Assembly (NCBI GenBank): GCA_016929395.1
Contig: JAFGIX010000023.1
Span: 1-64,000, forward strand
Direction: 5' to 3'
DNA length: 64,000 nt
Source: Candidatus Zymogenus saltonus
GTDB taxonomy: Bacteria; Desulfobacterota; Zymogenia; Zymogenales; Zymogenaceae
The notes under the pieces are model-generated. The model was not told where the DNA came from and did no database searches. It saw only the letters and a list, made by a program, of their open reading frames with translations. The position numbers and the translations under genes were made by a program. Positions 43,869 to 51,156 of the stretch are shown piece after piece; position 1 is the stretch's first letter, and every line of letters starts with the position of its first letter.

Positions 43869-44555
43869 TCATTTACGGCCTTTTAGGAGAACATCGCCCA
43901 GCCTGCTCCAACGGATGTTCTTGATCCGCCCGAAAAATCCCCCCGAGCTTATGTCCCACGACCAGTAGATTATCACGGCGTTGCCCACCAGCTCCGATCC
44001 CTTGACGTATCCCCAGGACCTCGAATCGCTGCTGTTGTCGCGGTTATCGCCCATCACGAAATACGAGTCGGCCGGCACTGTAACCGCATCGAGGTTATCC
44101 CTGTGCACGGCGATTCCTGGTATAATTGTGGGGTAGTCATAATGGGCGCTTTCGACCTCATACCTCTCCCCGTTCACATAGAGAAGTTTGTCTCTTATCT
44201 CTATTACATCTCTGGGAAGTCCTATGAGCCTCTTTATGTAGTGAACCCGCCTGTTGTTCGGATATTCAAAAACGACTATTTCGCCCCTCTTCGGCTCCCT
44301 TGCGGGGAAGAGCTTCACATCGCTGAAGGGAATTCTCGTTCCGTAGGTGAACTTGTTGACCAGTATCTGATCGCCCGCGACCAGCGTTGGAATCATTGAA
44401 CCCGAGTCCACCTTGAACGTCTGTACGATAAACGCCTTTATTACAAGGGCAATGACGAGGGCAAATACGATCGCCTCGATATAATCCCTCAGGGCGCTCC
44501 TGTTTGACCTGGCATTAACCTTTTCTTCGCCCCGACCGTCCCCGGAACTTCTCAT
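43869..44555 (-). CDS. lepB: Signal peptidase I (tandem copy)
   Basis: A 228-residue protein closely similar to 43164-43844 over its entire length, with catalytic Ser in DSGSMIPTL, Lys in HYIKRLIGLPRD and the GDNRDNSSDSRSWG box. PGD after the lysine is changed to PRD, a small departure from consensus. It is the first gene of the cluster. Having two apparently active enzymes plus one inactive paralogue suggests different substrates or membrane partners. Confidence 0.94.
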   Translation of the reverse strand: MRSSGDGRGEEKVNARSNRSALRDYIEAIVFALVIALVIKAFIVQTFKVDSGSMIPTLVAGDQILVNKFTYGTRIPFSDVKLFPAREPKRGEIVVFEYPNNRRVHYIKRLIGLPRDVIEIRDKLLYVNGERYEVESAHYDYPTIIPGIAVHRDNLDAVTVPADSYFVMGDNRDNSSDSRSWGYVKGSELVGNAVIIYWSWDISSGGFFGRIKNIRWSRLGDVLLKGRK

Positions 44556-44646
44556 CTTTACTCGCTTTTAAAAGATTGGCGGCTTCCCGCTTCAATCAAC
44601 AAGATGTTTGAATTTCCTTCTCCGCTATAAAAATAGGCCTATCGAC

Positions 44647-45552
44647 TTATCGACTATTTGACGGCTCCCCTCCAATGGCTTCCCTCCGCCCGAGATATTC
44701 ACTCAGCCCGTCCCTCCAAACCCTCATCGTAACTCCCGTGTCCGTCTTTACCTTCGTCATGTCAAAGACGGAGTTTTTGGGCCTCTTCGCCACGACCCTG
44801 CCCGCCCCCTTGACGTACTCCTCGGTTGTTACGGGGACGAGATCCACATCCATTCCGGTAAGCTCGAATATCTCCCTTGCGAACCGGTACCACGATGTGC
44901 TCCCGCCGCCGCTTATGTGGTATGTGCCGGACAGCGAGAGCTCGATCATCCTGCCTATTGCCTCGGCGAGGTGGAGGGCGTATGTGGGGCTTCCGACCTG
45001 ATCGTCCACGACCCTGAGGGTTTTTCCCGCCCCTGCCAGATTGAGCATCGTCTCGACGAAATTTTTGCCGTACGGCCCGAAAAGCCACTGGGTCCTTATT
45101 ATCAGGGCCCCGGGGTCCATAGATCTCGTAAACTCCTCCCCTGCGAGCTTTGTGCAGCCGTAGTAGTTGACCGGCTCCGGCTCGTCGTCCTCCCTTATGG
45201 GGACCAATTTTTCGCCGTTGAAGACGTAGTCTGTGCTGATATACACCGTCCTCGCGCCGACCTTCGCCGCCGCCTCCGCCACGTTTTTCGCCCCGACGGC
45301 GTTTATCTCGTAGGAGAGCTCCCTCTCGACCTCAGCCCCGTCCACGTCGGTGTACGCAGCGCAATTGACAATATATTTGAACGGACTATCCCCGGCCGCC
45401 ACCGCCACCTTCTCTTCCACGTCCTCAAGCCTCGTTATATCGATCTCGTCGATATCCCAGGCCAGGACCCTGTGTTCGAAGGGGGGTTTTGAGAGGGTGT
45501 CAACCAGGTCCCTCCCGAGCATCCCCCTTGCCCCTATCACCAGCAGATCCAC
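44647..45552 (-). CDS. rfbD: dTDP-4-dehydrorhamnose reductase
   Basis: Last step of dTDP-L-rhamnose synthesis (NADPH-dependent reduction). The 301-residue short-chain dehydrogenase has LVIGARGMLGRDL at the N-terminus, CAAYTDVDGAE, STDYVFNGE and the YGCTKLAGEE catalytic YxxxK. It is last in the rfbA-rfbC-rfbB-rfbD order, seven bases after rfbB. Confidence 0.94.
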   Translation of the reverse strand: MDLLVIGARGMLGRDLVDTLSKPPFEHRVLAWDIDEIDITRLEDVEEKVAVAAGDSPFKYIVNCAAYTDVDGAEVERELSYEINAVGAKNVAEAAAKVGARTVYISTDYVFNGEKLVPIREDDEPEPVNYYGCTKLAGEEFTRSMDPGALIIRTQWLFGPYGKNFVETMLNLAGAGKTLRVVDDQVGSPTYALHLAEAIGRMIELSLSGTYHISGGGSTSWYRFAREIFELTGMDVDLVPVTTEEYVKGAGRVVAKRPKNSVFDMTKVKTDTGVTMRVWRDGLSEYLGRREAIGGEPSNSR

Positions 45553-45558
45553 GATATT

Positions 45559-46569
45559 TTACTCTAACTTGCCATAGAGTTTAAGATAATAGTCCTGATA
45601 CTTGCCGCTCTTGATCTCCTCCCACCAGCTTCGATTGTCCCTGTACCAGGAGACCGTATCGTTCATCGCCTTCTCGAAATCGTATTTAGGCTTCCAGCCG
45701 AGCTCGGAGGTGATCTTCGAGGAATCGATGGCGTACCTCTTGTCGTGGCCCGGGCGGTCCTTGACGAAGCGGATCAGCGACTTCGGCTTATCCAGCGCCT
45801 TCAGGATACGCTCGGTTATCTCGAGGTTCGTCCTCTCGTTGTTCCCGCCGATGTTGTAGACCTCCCCCGGTTTACCCTTTTCCATCACCGCCTCGACGGC
45901 CCTCGAGTGATCGAGGGTGTGAATCCAGTCCCTGATGTTCATCCCGTCGCCGTAGACGGGCAGGGGCTTGTTCTCCATGGCGTTTGTGATAAAAAGAGGT
46001 ATAAGCTTTTCCGGAAACTGGTACGGGCCGTAGTTGTTCGAGCAGCGGGTGACTATAACGGGAAGGCCGTACGTCTTGTGATACGCCAGCGCCAGGAGAT
46101 CGGCCGAGGTCTTGCTCGCCGAGTAGGGGCTTGTGGGGTCGAGGGGGGATTCCTCCGTAAATAGCCCCTCAGGACCCAGGGAACCGTAGACCTCGTCGGT
46201 GGATATCTGGATGAATAGCTTTACGTCGTTTTCTCTGGCTATCGAGAGGAGGATGTTCGTCCCCAGGACGTTTGTCCTGATGAAGGTGTTTGGATCCATT
46301 ATGGAGCGGTCGACGTGGGACTCGGCGGCGAAGTTTATCACGACGTCGATCCCATCCTTCATCACTCTTTCGACCGCCGCGCCGTCCGCGATGTCCCCCT
46401 TGACGAAGCTGTATCTGGGATCGTCCTCGACGTCCTTCAGGTTTGCGAGGTTTCCCGCATAGGTGAGGGTGTCGAAGTTTACGACCTCGTAATCCTTTCC
46501 CTTCCCAAGGATATACAAAATAAAATTGGAGCCTATGAATCCGGCTCCCCCCGTAACCAGCAGTTTCAT
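45559..46569 (-). CDS. rfbB: dTDP-glucose 4,6-dehydratase
   Basis: Second step of dTDP-rhamnose synthesis. The 336-residue protein has GGAGFIGSNF for NAD, NFAAESHVDRSI, STDEVYGSLG with the catalytic Asp-Glu pair, and YSASKTSADLL with YxxxK. The TRCSNNYGPYQFPEKLIPL segment is diagnostic for RfbB. A repeat-rich gap of 406 bases separates it from rfbC upstream. Confidence 0.96.
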   Translation of the reverse strand: MKLLVTGGAGFIGSNFILYILGKGKDYEVVNFDTLTYAGNLANLKDVEDDPRYSFVKGDIADGAAVERVMKDGIDVVINFAAESHVDRSIMDPNTFIRTNVLGTNILLSIARENDVKLFIQISTDEVYGSLGPEGLFTEESPLDPTSPYSASKTSADLLALAYHKTYGLPVIVTRCSNNYGPYQFPEKLIPLFITNAMENKPLPVYGDGMNIRDWIHTLDHSRAVEAVMEKGKPGEVYNIGGNNERTNLEITERILKALDKPKSLIRFVKDRPGHDKRYAIDSSKITSELGWKPKYDFEKAMNDTVSWYRDNRSWWEEIKSGKYQDYYLKLYGKLE

Positions 46570-46689
46570 TTTACGATCCCTCCCAACGTATTTAAGCAGG
46601 CAAAATCACCGAAAAGCCATCAAGAGCCGAAATCCGCCTCGAAACAGGCGGATAAAGAAGTCCGTATTCGCCACCCGCCCGATAATGAG

Positions 46690-46975
46690 ATTATGTCCTC
46701 CTTAATAAAACTACTCCCGTCCCGCCATAGGAATGCCGCCACGCCCCAAGATTGCAGCCACTCCCCACACATAATACTGCTGCTACCCATCCCCCCCATT
46801 CACAATATCTCCACCACCATTATTTATAATATTGCCTCTTCTCCTCATTCATAATATTGCCTCCACCCCTAAATATTGCCGCCCCCACTAAAAGATTGCC
46901 TCCACCCCCCAAATATTGTCCACTCCCCCAAATATTGACCTTCCCTCCCTCACAACCCGACACAGCGGAACCCGC
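46690..46975 (-). repeat. Degenerate AATATT/G-rich tandem array after rfbC
   Basis: From the rfbC stop onward (minus strand) there are about ten units of roughly 17-30 bases with the core GGAGGCAATATT or GGTGGAGGCAATATTTNGGGGG, with changing G-run length. Bases 46570-46689 are non-repetitive and show no gene. It matches the recJ and ispB arrays in placement and strand bias but not in sequence. Confidence 0.65.
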
Positions 46976-47446
46976 CTACCTGTCAACCCTGCCCCAGTCG
47001 TAGGGGATATTGTTATCGTGGGCGGGGAGCCTGTACTCGTCCGGCTCCTCCCGGTTGTATACCTCAGTGGGGACGTTTATGACGACGGCCTCGGTCTCGG
47101 ATATACACTTGAATCCGTGATAGACGCCGGGGGGAATCTTTACGAGAAGCTGGTTATGCTCGCCCATAAAGATCTCCATAACCTCCCCTTTTGTCTTGCT
47201 CCCCTCCCTGTCGTCGAAGAGGACCACCTTCATCATGCCCTTGACGACGGTCATGTGGTCTGTCTGCAACTTGTGATAGTGCCACGCCTTCACAACGCCG
47301 GGATAGGCCGCTGTCAGGTACACCTGGCCAAATTTTTCAAAGATCTCGTCATCCGATCTCAATATCTCCATAAGCCGTCCCCTCTCGTCCGGGATGACCT
47401 TGAGCTCCTTGATCTTGACTCCCTCTATTTTCCTTATTGTTACCAT
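46976..47446 (-). CDS. rfbC: dTDP-4-dehydrorhamnose 3,5-epimerase family protein (short form)
   Basis: Cupin-type sugar epimerase. ATG 47446 is supported by AGGGAT five bases upstream and gives 156 residues, shorter than the usual 180-190. It has IPDERGRLMEIL, VYLTAAYPGVVKAWHYHK with the catalytic-His region, and KIPPGVYHGFK. The HYHKLQ segment is unlike the classical RfbC HYQ segment and resembles the form in archaea and anaerobes. Place between rfbA and rfbB supports the rhamnose role. Confidence 0.83.
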   Translation of the reverse strand: MVTIRKIEGVKIKELKVIPDERGRLMEILRSDDEIFEKFGQVYLTAAYPGVVKAWHYHKLQTDHMTVVKGMMKVVLFDDREGSKTKGEVMEIFMGEHNQLLVKIPPGVYHGFKCISETEAVVINVPTEVYNREEPDEYRLPAHDNNIPYDWGRVDR

Positions 47447-47465
47447 GTTATCCCTGCAAGTCTCC

Positions 47466-48194
47466 TTAAACGTTATTGGCCCCGGTATCTGCCACAAGCT
47501 TTGAAGCTGTTAGGAGGGAGTCGAACGTTCCGGCGTCGGTCCACCACCCCTCTATCTCCCCCCATGTAAGGTTTCCCTTCTTGATGTATTCGTTGTTCAC
47601 ATCGGTGATCTCCAGCTCGCCCCGCTGGGAGGGCTCGAGGTCGTTGATAATGTCGAATACCGTATTGTCGTACATATATATCCCGATTACGGCGTAGTTC
47701 GATTTGGGCTTTTTCGGCTTCTCCTCGATCTTTACTATCCTGTCGCCGTCTATCTCCGGGACGCCGAAGCGCTGGGGATCGCCAACCTTCTTGAGGAGAA
47801 TCTTCGCCCCGTCCTTCTGTTTCATGAAGTCTTTGACCGGATCGTTGATGTTTCTCTCTATGATGTTGTCCCCCAGTATCACGCAGATCTTCTTTCCCTC
47901 GGCGAAGTGTCCCGCGAGCGAGAGGGCGTCCGCAATTCCCCCCTCCCCCTCCTGGTAGGCGTAGTTCAAGCGCTTAAGTCCGAAGTCCGCCCCGTTTTTC
48001 AAAAGCCTTAAAAAATCGCCCGCGCTGTTGCCTCCGGTCACGATGAGAATATCCTCTATCCCGGCGTTCACGAGGGTCTGTATCGGGTAGAAGATCATAG
48101 GTTTGTTGTAAATAGGTAGCAGATGCTTGTTGGTGATCCTAGTTAATGGATAGAGCCTCGATCCCAGTCCGCCTGCTAAAATTACACCTTTCAT
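47466..48194 (-). CDS. rfbA: Glucose-1-phosphate thymidylyltransferase (short form)
   Basis: Makes dTDP-glucose from dTTP and glucose 1-phosphate. ATG 48194 begins MKGVILAGGLGSRLYPLT, the standard N-terminus; an upstream ATG at 48251 would add 19 unlikely residues. At 242 residues it lacks the C-terminal allosteric extension of the 290-residue enzymes. NKHLLPIYNKPMIFYPI, LGDNI and EKPKKPKSN are present. First gene of the rfb group. Confidence 0.9.
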   Translation of the reverse strand: MKGVILAGGLGSRLYPLTRITNKHLLPIYNKPMIFYPIQTLVNAGIEDILIVTGGNSAGDFLRLLKNGADFGLKRLNYAYQEGEGGIADALSLAGHFAEGKKICVILGDNIIERNINDPVKDFMKQKDGAKILLKKVGDPQRFGVPEIDGDRIVKIEEKPKKPKSNYAVIGIYMYDNTVFDIINDLEPSQRGELEITDVNNEYIKKGNLTWGEIEGWWTDAGTFDSLLTASKLVADTGANNV

Positions 48195-48532
48195 TGGAAT
48201 ATCCACAAAATAGTTTTCGCCACAAAACAGTTTTAGATTTAACCGCTTCAAGCCTGAAGGCCCCGATGGGCCCGATATCCTAAAAAGAAAAACGGGCTCA
48301 ATACCGATAGATTTCGGCTATCATCCCTATCTCCTTTTCTTCAACTTTCCCTCATTAAAATGCCAAGAGAGATAGATAACATAAAAAAGTGTTTTTATCA
48401 AGGAAATAACGGGATTGTTCGATTATATTATTCTTAAAAAAAGAGATATGAGCAAAATTTTTTTCTTGAGCAAAACAATATAGAAGGATTTTCCCGAATA
48501 TCCTGTTTATAATAATAAGGAGGTTAAACACA
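48195..48532. other. AT-rich divergent upstream region between rfbA and 48533 gene
   Basis: No gene. It should contain promoters for both flanking genes. A TATAAT at 48508-48513 lies unusually close to the ribosome binding site AAGGAGG (48517-48523), so it may not be the true -10 element. The 48360-48480 part is strongly AT-rich. Confidence 0.5.
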
Positions 48533-49021
48533 ATGAAAAAAGGCAGATACAATTTTGTCGTGGACACGATATTGGCTTTCCTATTTATGATGATGGTCTC
48601 CACGGGGATTCTGATGCATCTCTTCCCAAAGGGACTTGGGAGAACCACGGCTTTGGGACTCACCCGTCACGAGTGGGGAGACATTCACCTTACGATCTCG
48701 CTTCTCTTTCTGGTCTTCATCTTGGTCCACTTTATCCTCCACTACAACTGGGAGAAGGTTACCGCCATGCGCTTTTTGAAGATCGGCGGCAAGACGCTCG
48801 CAATATCCGTTCTGTTGCTTTTCGTCGTCGCCCTGTCCTTGCCGTTTTTCATAACGAAAGACCTCCCCGACGAGAGGGGATACGGTTACCGCTCCGGCAA
48901 GTACATTATTCCTAAGGAGGAGGGCGAGATAAAAGGGACCGACGGGTATTTAAACGACACCCTTTATGACGCGGAGGGAAATTCCGGGCTTAAATACAGG
49001 AATCGGGGGGCTTCAAAATAG
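48533..49021 (+). CDS. Small membrane protein, DUF4405-like (cytochrome b-type)
   Basis: A 162-residue protein with three membrane helices (about 10-30, 54-76, 87-107) and a soluble C-terminal tail of about 50 residues. Histidines in RHEWGDIHL and the following VHFILHYNW sit at positions suited to bind heme, as in DUF4405 proteins. AAGGAGG lies ten bases before the ATG. Function unknown; possible role in membrane electron transfer. A terminator hairpin follows at 49108-49138. Confidence 0.68.
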   Translation: MKKGRYNFVVDTILAFLFMMMVSTGILMHLFPKGLGRTTALGLTRHEWGDIHLTISLLFLVFILVHFILHYNWEKVTAMRFLKIGGKTLAISVLLLFVVALSLPFFITKDLPDERGYGYRSGKYIIPKEEGEIKGTDGYLNDTLYDAEGNSGLKYRNRGASK

Positions 49022-49083
49022 GATTGAAAGCATTAAGATAGTATAAAATAGCGATATTTCGCATATTTTTTATAAAAAAACAC

Positions 49084-49112
49084 TTGACATATAGCATCAA
49101 TTATTATAATAT
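49084..49112 (+). promoter_or_regulatory. Promoter of the ANTAR gene overlapping a terminator hairpin
   Basis: TTGACA (49084-49089) and TAATAT (49107-49112) with 17 bases between them, or TATAAT (49105-49110) with 15. The -10 bases are also the left arm of the hairpin at 49108-49132. Confidence 0.6.
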
Positions 49113-49138
49113 GAGCTCAAAAAGCCCATATTTTTTTT
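49108..49138 (+). terminator. Intrinsic terminator of the 48533 gene
   Basis: AATATGAGC and GCCCATATT pair with one mismatch around TCAAAAA, followed by eight T. A transcript from the upstream gene would end here; the next gene's promoter lies in the same bases. Confidence 0.65.
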
Positions 49139-49142
49139 ATTA

Positions 49143-49195
49143 TGCTATCTATTTATATATAATTTATATGTCAATTAAGCTCTAATTGAATAGCA
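49143..49195 (+). other. Structured 5' leader of the ANTAR gene
   Basis: Inside the leader, TCAATTA and TAATTGA (49171-49177, 49183-49189) form a perfect hairpin with loop AGCTC. An outer TGCTAT/ATAGCA stem (49143-49148, 49190-49195) closes directly over it. ANTAR proteins bind paired hairpins in RNA, so self-control is possible, but the loops do not match the known hexaloop pattern. Confidence 0.4.
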
Positions 49196-49242
49196 CAGCA
49201 GGTTGACCTTAAGAGATTTTTAGATTCGGAGGAATAGATAAA

Positions 49243-49461
49243 ATGGCAAGAGCGGCAGAAAAGGGTGAGACCAGTTCCAACTTGGAGCTGGCAAAAAGGA
49301 TTGTAATGGAGAAGCTCGATATCTCGGAGATTGACGCCATAGAGAAGATCAAGTCGCTGTCCAGATCGAAGAACCTCGACACGGAGAGGACTTCCGAGGT
49401 GATAATCAAGCTGGAGAATCTCATAAGCCCGAGCTGGTTCAACGGAAAATCACATCGATAG
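49243..49461 (+). CDS. Stand-alone ANTAR-type RNA-binding domain protein
   Basis: A 72-residue protein whose central part (ELAKRIVMEKLDISE, then DAIEKIKSLSRSKNL and TSEVIIKL) follows the ANTAR consensus: AKG-ILM, a glycine/Ile-Ser-Glu segment with Ala after it, and the LR-A helix. ANTAR domains are transcription antiterminators and normally follow a receiver or sensor domain; none is present. GGAGGAATAG lies before the ATG. It has its own promoter, and a structured, terminator-ending region follows. The family call is by eye and moderately sure. Confidence 0.6.
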   Translation: MARAAEKGETSSNLELAKRIVMEKLDISEIDAIEKIKSLSRSKNLDTERTSEVIIKLENLISPSWFNGKSHR

Positions 49462-49519
49462 ACGAATCATTGAAAATCAATTCAGAAAGTCTTTTTTAGA
49501 GCTGTATTTATATAGTATC

Positions 49520-49669
49520 GGTCGTTGTTTTTCCTGAAGTTTTTAGGCTGGACGGTATCTGATCGGAGAGACCGGCGGCTGCGTTGAAAGGCGAGCATCC
49601 CAAAAACCCGTAATGTATGTCTCCTTTAAAAGGAGGGAGTCGGGGGGTAGTTGATACCCCCCTTTTTTT
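49520..49669 (+). ncRNA. Putative structured RNA or 3' region ending in an intrinsic terminator
   Basis: Bases 49540-49669 contain several small hairpins (a CGG/CCG stem near 49567-49582, CTCCT/AGGAG at 49621-49635) and end in a strong terminator. A short GACCGGCGG resembles part of the FMN riboswitch but the rest does not. No plus-strand gene follows for one kilobase, so it could be a small RNA or the ANTAR gene's 3' end. Bases 49670-49765 are a pyrimidine-rich tract. Confidence 0.35.
49642..49669 (+). terminator. Intrinsic terminator after the ANTAR gene
   Basis: GGGGGGTA (49642-49649) and TACCCCCC (49655-49662) pair perfectly around GTTGA, followed by seven T. Confidence 0.85.
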
Positions 49670-49765
49670 ATCTCTCTTTTCTCCTCCTCCTTCCTCCCTC
49701 TTTGCCCCTCCCCCTTTCCAAACTTCACATCCCCTGCCGATCTTGATCCGCTTTAAAACGAGAAA

Positions 49766-50350
49766 TCAGCGGCGGGACCAATCCGTTATGATATCGTGGA
49801 TGACCTCGGCGGCGGCGCTGGGGATCGTGTTGTCCATCGCCTGATGCCTCACCTTGGTTACTATCTCGCCCGTTGAGTTGTCCACGATATAGACCTCGAC
49901 CTCCACAAAGGGATTTCCCGCGCCGTAGCCGATCCAGAATTCCGCCGATCCTGATCCCCCGGAGTAATCCACCATGCAGCCGAAAACCGTTATCTCGCCG
50001 CCCTCATCCACGACGCTCATCCCGAACCTGGTCATCGACTGCCTCATGTTATCGGTCAACATCTCCTGGGTGTGAATATCTATCATCTTGGACCTATTTT
50101 CAAACAGCGGAACAACCACCGTCTTGTACCGGGACAGATCGAGGCCCGGCTTCATCCATATCCAATCGGCGCTGTCCCCCTCCACCATCCCGGTATAGTC
50201 GGGGATGAAATCCCAAACCTCGTCCGGATCCCTGAACTCGCTGTCCTCTGTCAAGACGTCCTTCTTCGCATAAGCGGGAAGAATCAGGAGCGAAACTATC
50301 AGCAGAAGGGAAAACAGAAAAGCAATTAACCTGAAATCTCTTGTTTTCAT
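49766..50350 (-). CDS. Exported protein of unknown function
   Basis: A 194-residue protein with a clear signal peptide (hydrophobic core about 9-25, cleavage after AYA). The mature part has segments YKTVVVPLFENRSKMID and EVEVYIVDNSTGEIV, the pattern of small beta-alpha periplasmic proteins such as DUF4410-type proteins, but no motif fixes a family. GGAGGAT lies seven bases before the ATG. It is divergent from the Rrf2 gene across a 333-base AT-rich region. The downstream side (49670-49765) is purine-rich on the sense strand. Confidence 0.7.
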   Translation of the reverse strand: MKTRDFRLIAFLFSLLLIVSLLILPAYAKKDVLTEDSEFRDPDEVWDFIPDYTGMVEGDSADWIWMKPGLDLSRYKTVVVPLFENRSKMIDIHTQEMLTDNMRQSMTRFGMSVVDEGGEITVFGCMVDYSGGSGSAEFWIGYGAGNPFVEVEVYIVDNSTGEIVTKVRHQAMDNTIPSAAAEVIHDIITDWSRR

Positions 50351-50376
50351 CTCTATCCTCCAAAAAATTTTTTACG

Positions 50377-50421
50377 GTTACATAAAACTGCATCAATTAA
50401 TCCCGTTTTTGCTTATGTAAC
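50377..50421. promoter_or_regulatory. Inverted repeat in the divergent Rrf2 / exported-protein region
   Basis: GTTACATAA (50377-50385) and TTATGTAAC (50413-50421) are a perfect nine-base inverted repeat with a 27-base centre, just ahead of the exported-protein gene on the minus strand. It could be an operator or a protein-binding pair. Confidence 0.4.
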
Positions 50422-50538
50422 AACAAATGGCATCTTTACAATCTATCTACACGAGATTACAAGAATGTGACATGGAACACAAAACGGTTTTTTTGATAAT
50501 ACCTTCATTTCAGAAAAAAGTATACAGAAAATCGCCTA

Positions 50539-50553
50539 TTTTGTGTTACAAAA
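50539..50553. promoter_or_regulatory. Perfect palindrome TTTTGT-GTT-ACAAAA
   Basis: A six-base inverted repeat with a three-base centre, 63 bases ahead of the predicted Rrf2 -35 box. A candidate operator, possibly for the Rrf2 protein itself or a CRP/FNR-type factor. Confidence 0.4.
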
Positions 50554-50615
50554 ACATCTCTGTATGCTATTGCAAATAAATTCTTAAAAAAAAGCGGGTA
50601 ATATTAAAAGATTTG

Positions 50616-50644
50616 TTGATTTCACTTTTGATTTACTTAATAAT
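50616..50644 (+). promoter_or_regulatory. Promoter of the Rrf2 gene
   Basis: TTGATT (50616-50621), a 17-base spacer and AATAAT (50639-50644). It supports the start at ATG 50684, because the longer frame would begin at the promoter's edge. Confidence 0.4.
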
Positions 50645-50683
50645 ATGTATGAAAGCAAAAGGGGTATAACAGAGGAGACAAAA

Positions 50684-51118
50684 ATGAAGCTGACAACTCT
50701 CTCTCGATATGGGGTGCGGTCGATGTTCGATATTGCATATTATGGTGCCGGAAAACCGATAAAGGCATCTCAAATCTCCTTGAGGCAAAAGATATCGTTA
50801 AACTACATTGGCCAGATTTTTCTTAGATTGAAAAAGTCCGGGCTCCTGAAGAGCCATCGCGGACGAGCCGGAGGATACTACCTTGCGCTGACGCCCGAGG
50901 AGATAACCATTAAGATGATCATAGATGCGGTGGAGGGTCCCGTCAATCTTGTAGGCTGTAAAAACGGAAATTCCAACTGCTCCTTCATGAACAGTTGTGT
51001 AACGTTTGCAAAATGGAGGGAGGCAAGCGAGATACTCAACGACTATTTCTCGTCCGTAACCATAAAAGACCTCATGGATGACGCGGAAAAGAAGGGAATA
51101 AAAAAAGACTTACACTGA
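50684..51118 (+). CDS. Rrf2-family transcriptional regulator with Fe-S-type cysteines
   Basis: A 144-residue repressor with an N-terminal winged helix-turn-helix ([44 protein letters not shown]) and a conserved [12 protein letters not shown] wing. Three cysteines ([15 protein letters not shown]) match the [2Fe-2S] or [4Fe-4S] ligand loop of IscR-like members. ATG 50684 is chosen over an upstream ATG because AGAGGAGAC precedes it. Next is cysK, 38 bases away, so it may sense iron-sulfur or cysteine state and control cysK, as IscR and CymR do. Confidence 0.9.
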   Translation: MKLTTLSRYGVRSMFDIAYYGAGKPIKASQISLRQKISLNYIGQIFLRLKKSGLLKSHRGRAGGYYLALTPEEITIKMIIDAVEGPVNLVGCKNGNSNCSFMNSCVTFAKWREASEILNDYFSSVTIKDLMDDAEKKGIKKDLH

Positions 51119-51156
51119 CTATTCCATTTTTCATTACAAGAGACAACAGGCGCAAT

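Noticed and set aside
42507-44555. Assembly triplication of lepB
   Set aside because: The three copies differ throughout in sequence, so they are real paralogues and not a repeated contig segment.
48508-48513. -10 box for the DUF4405-like gene
   Set aside because: Transcription from it would start inside the ribosome binding site, leaving too short a leader; kept only as a note.
49560-49600. FMN riboswitch
   Set aside because: Only a GACCGGCGG stretch matches; the other conserved FMN-aptamer segments are missing and no riboflavin gene follows.
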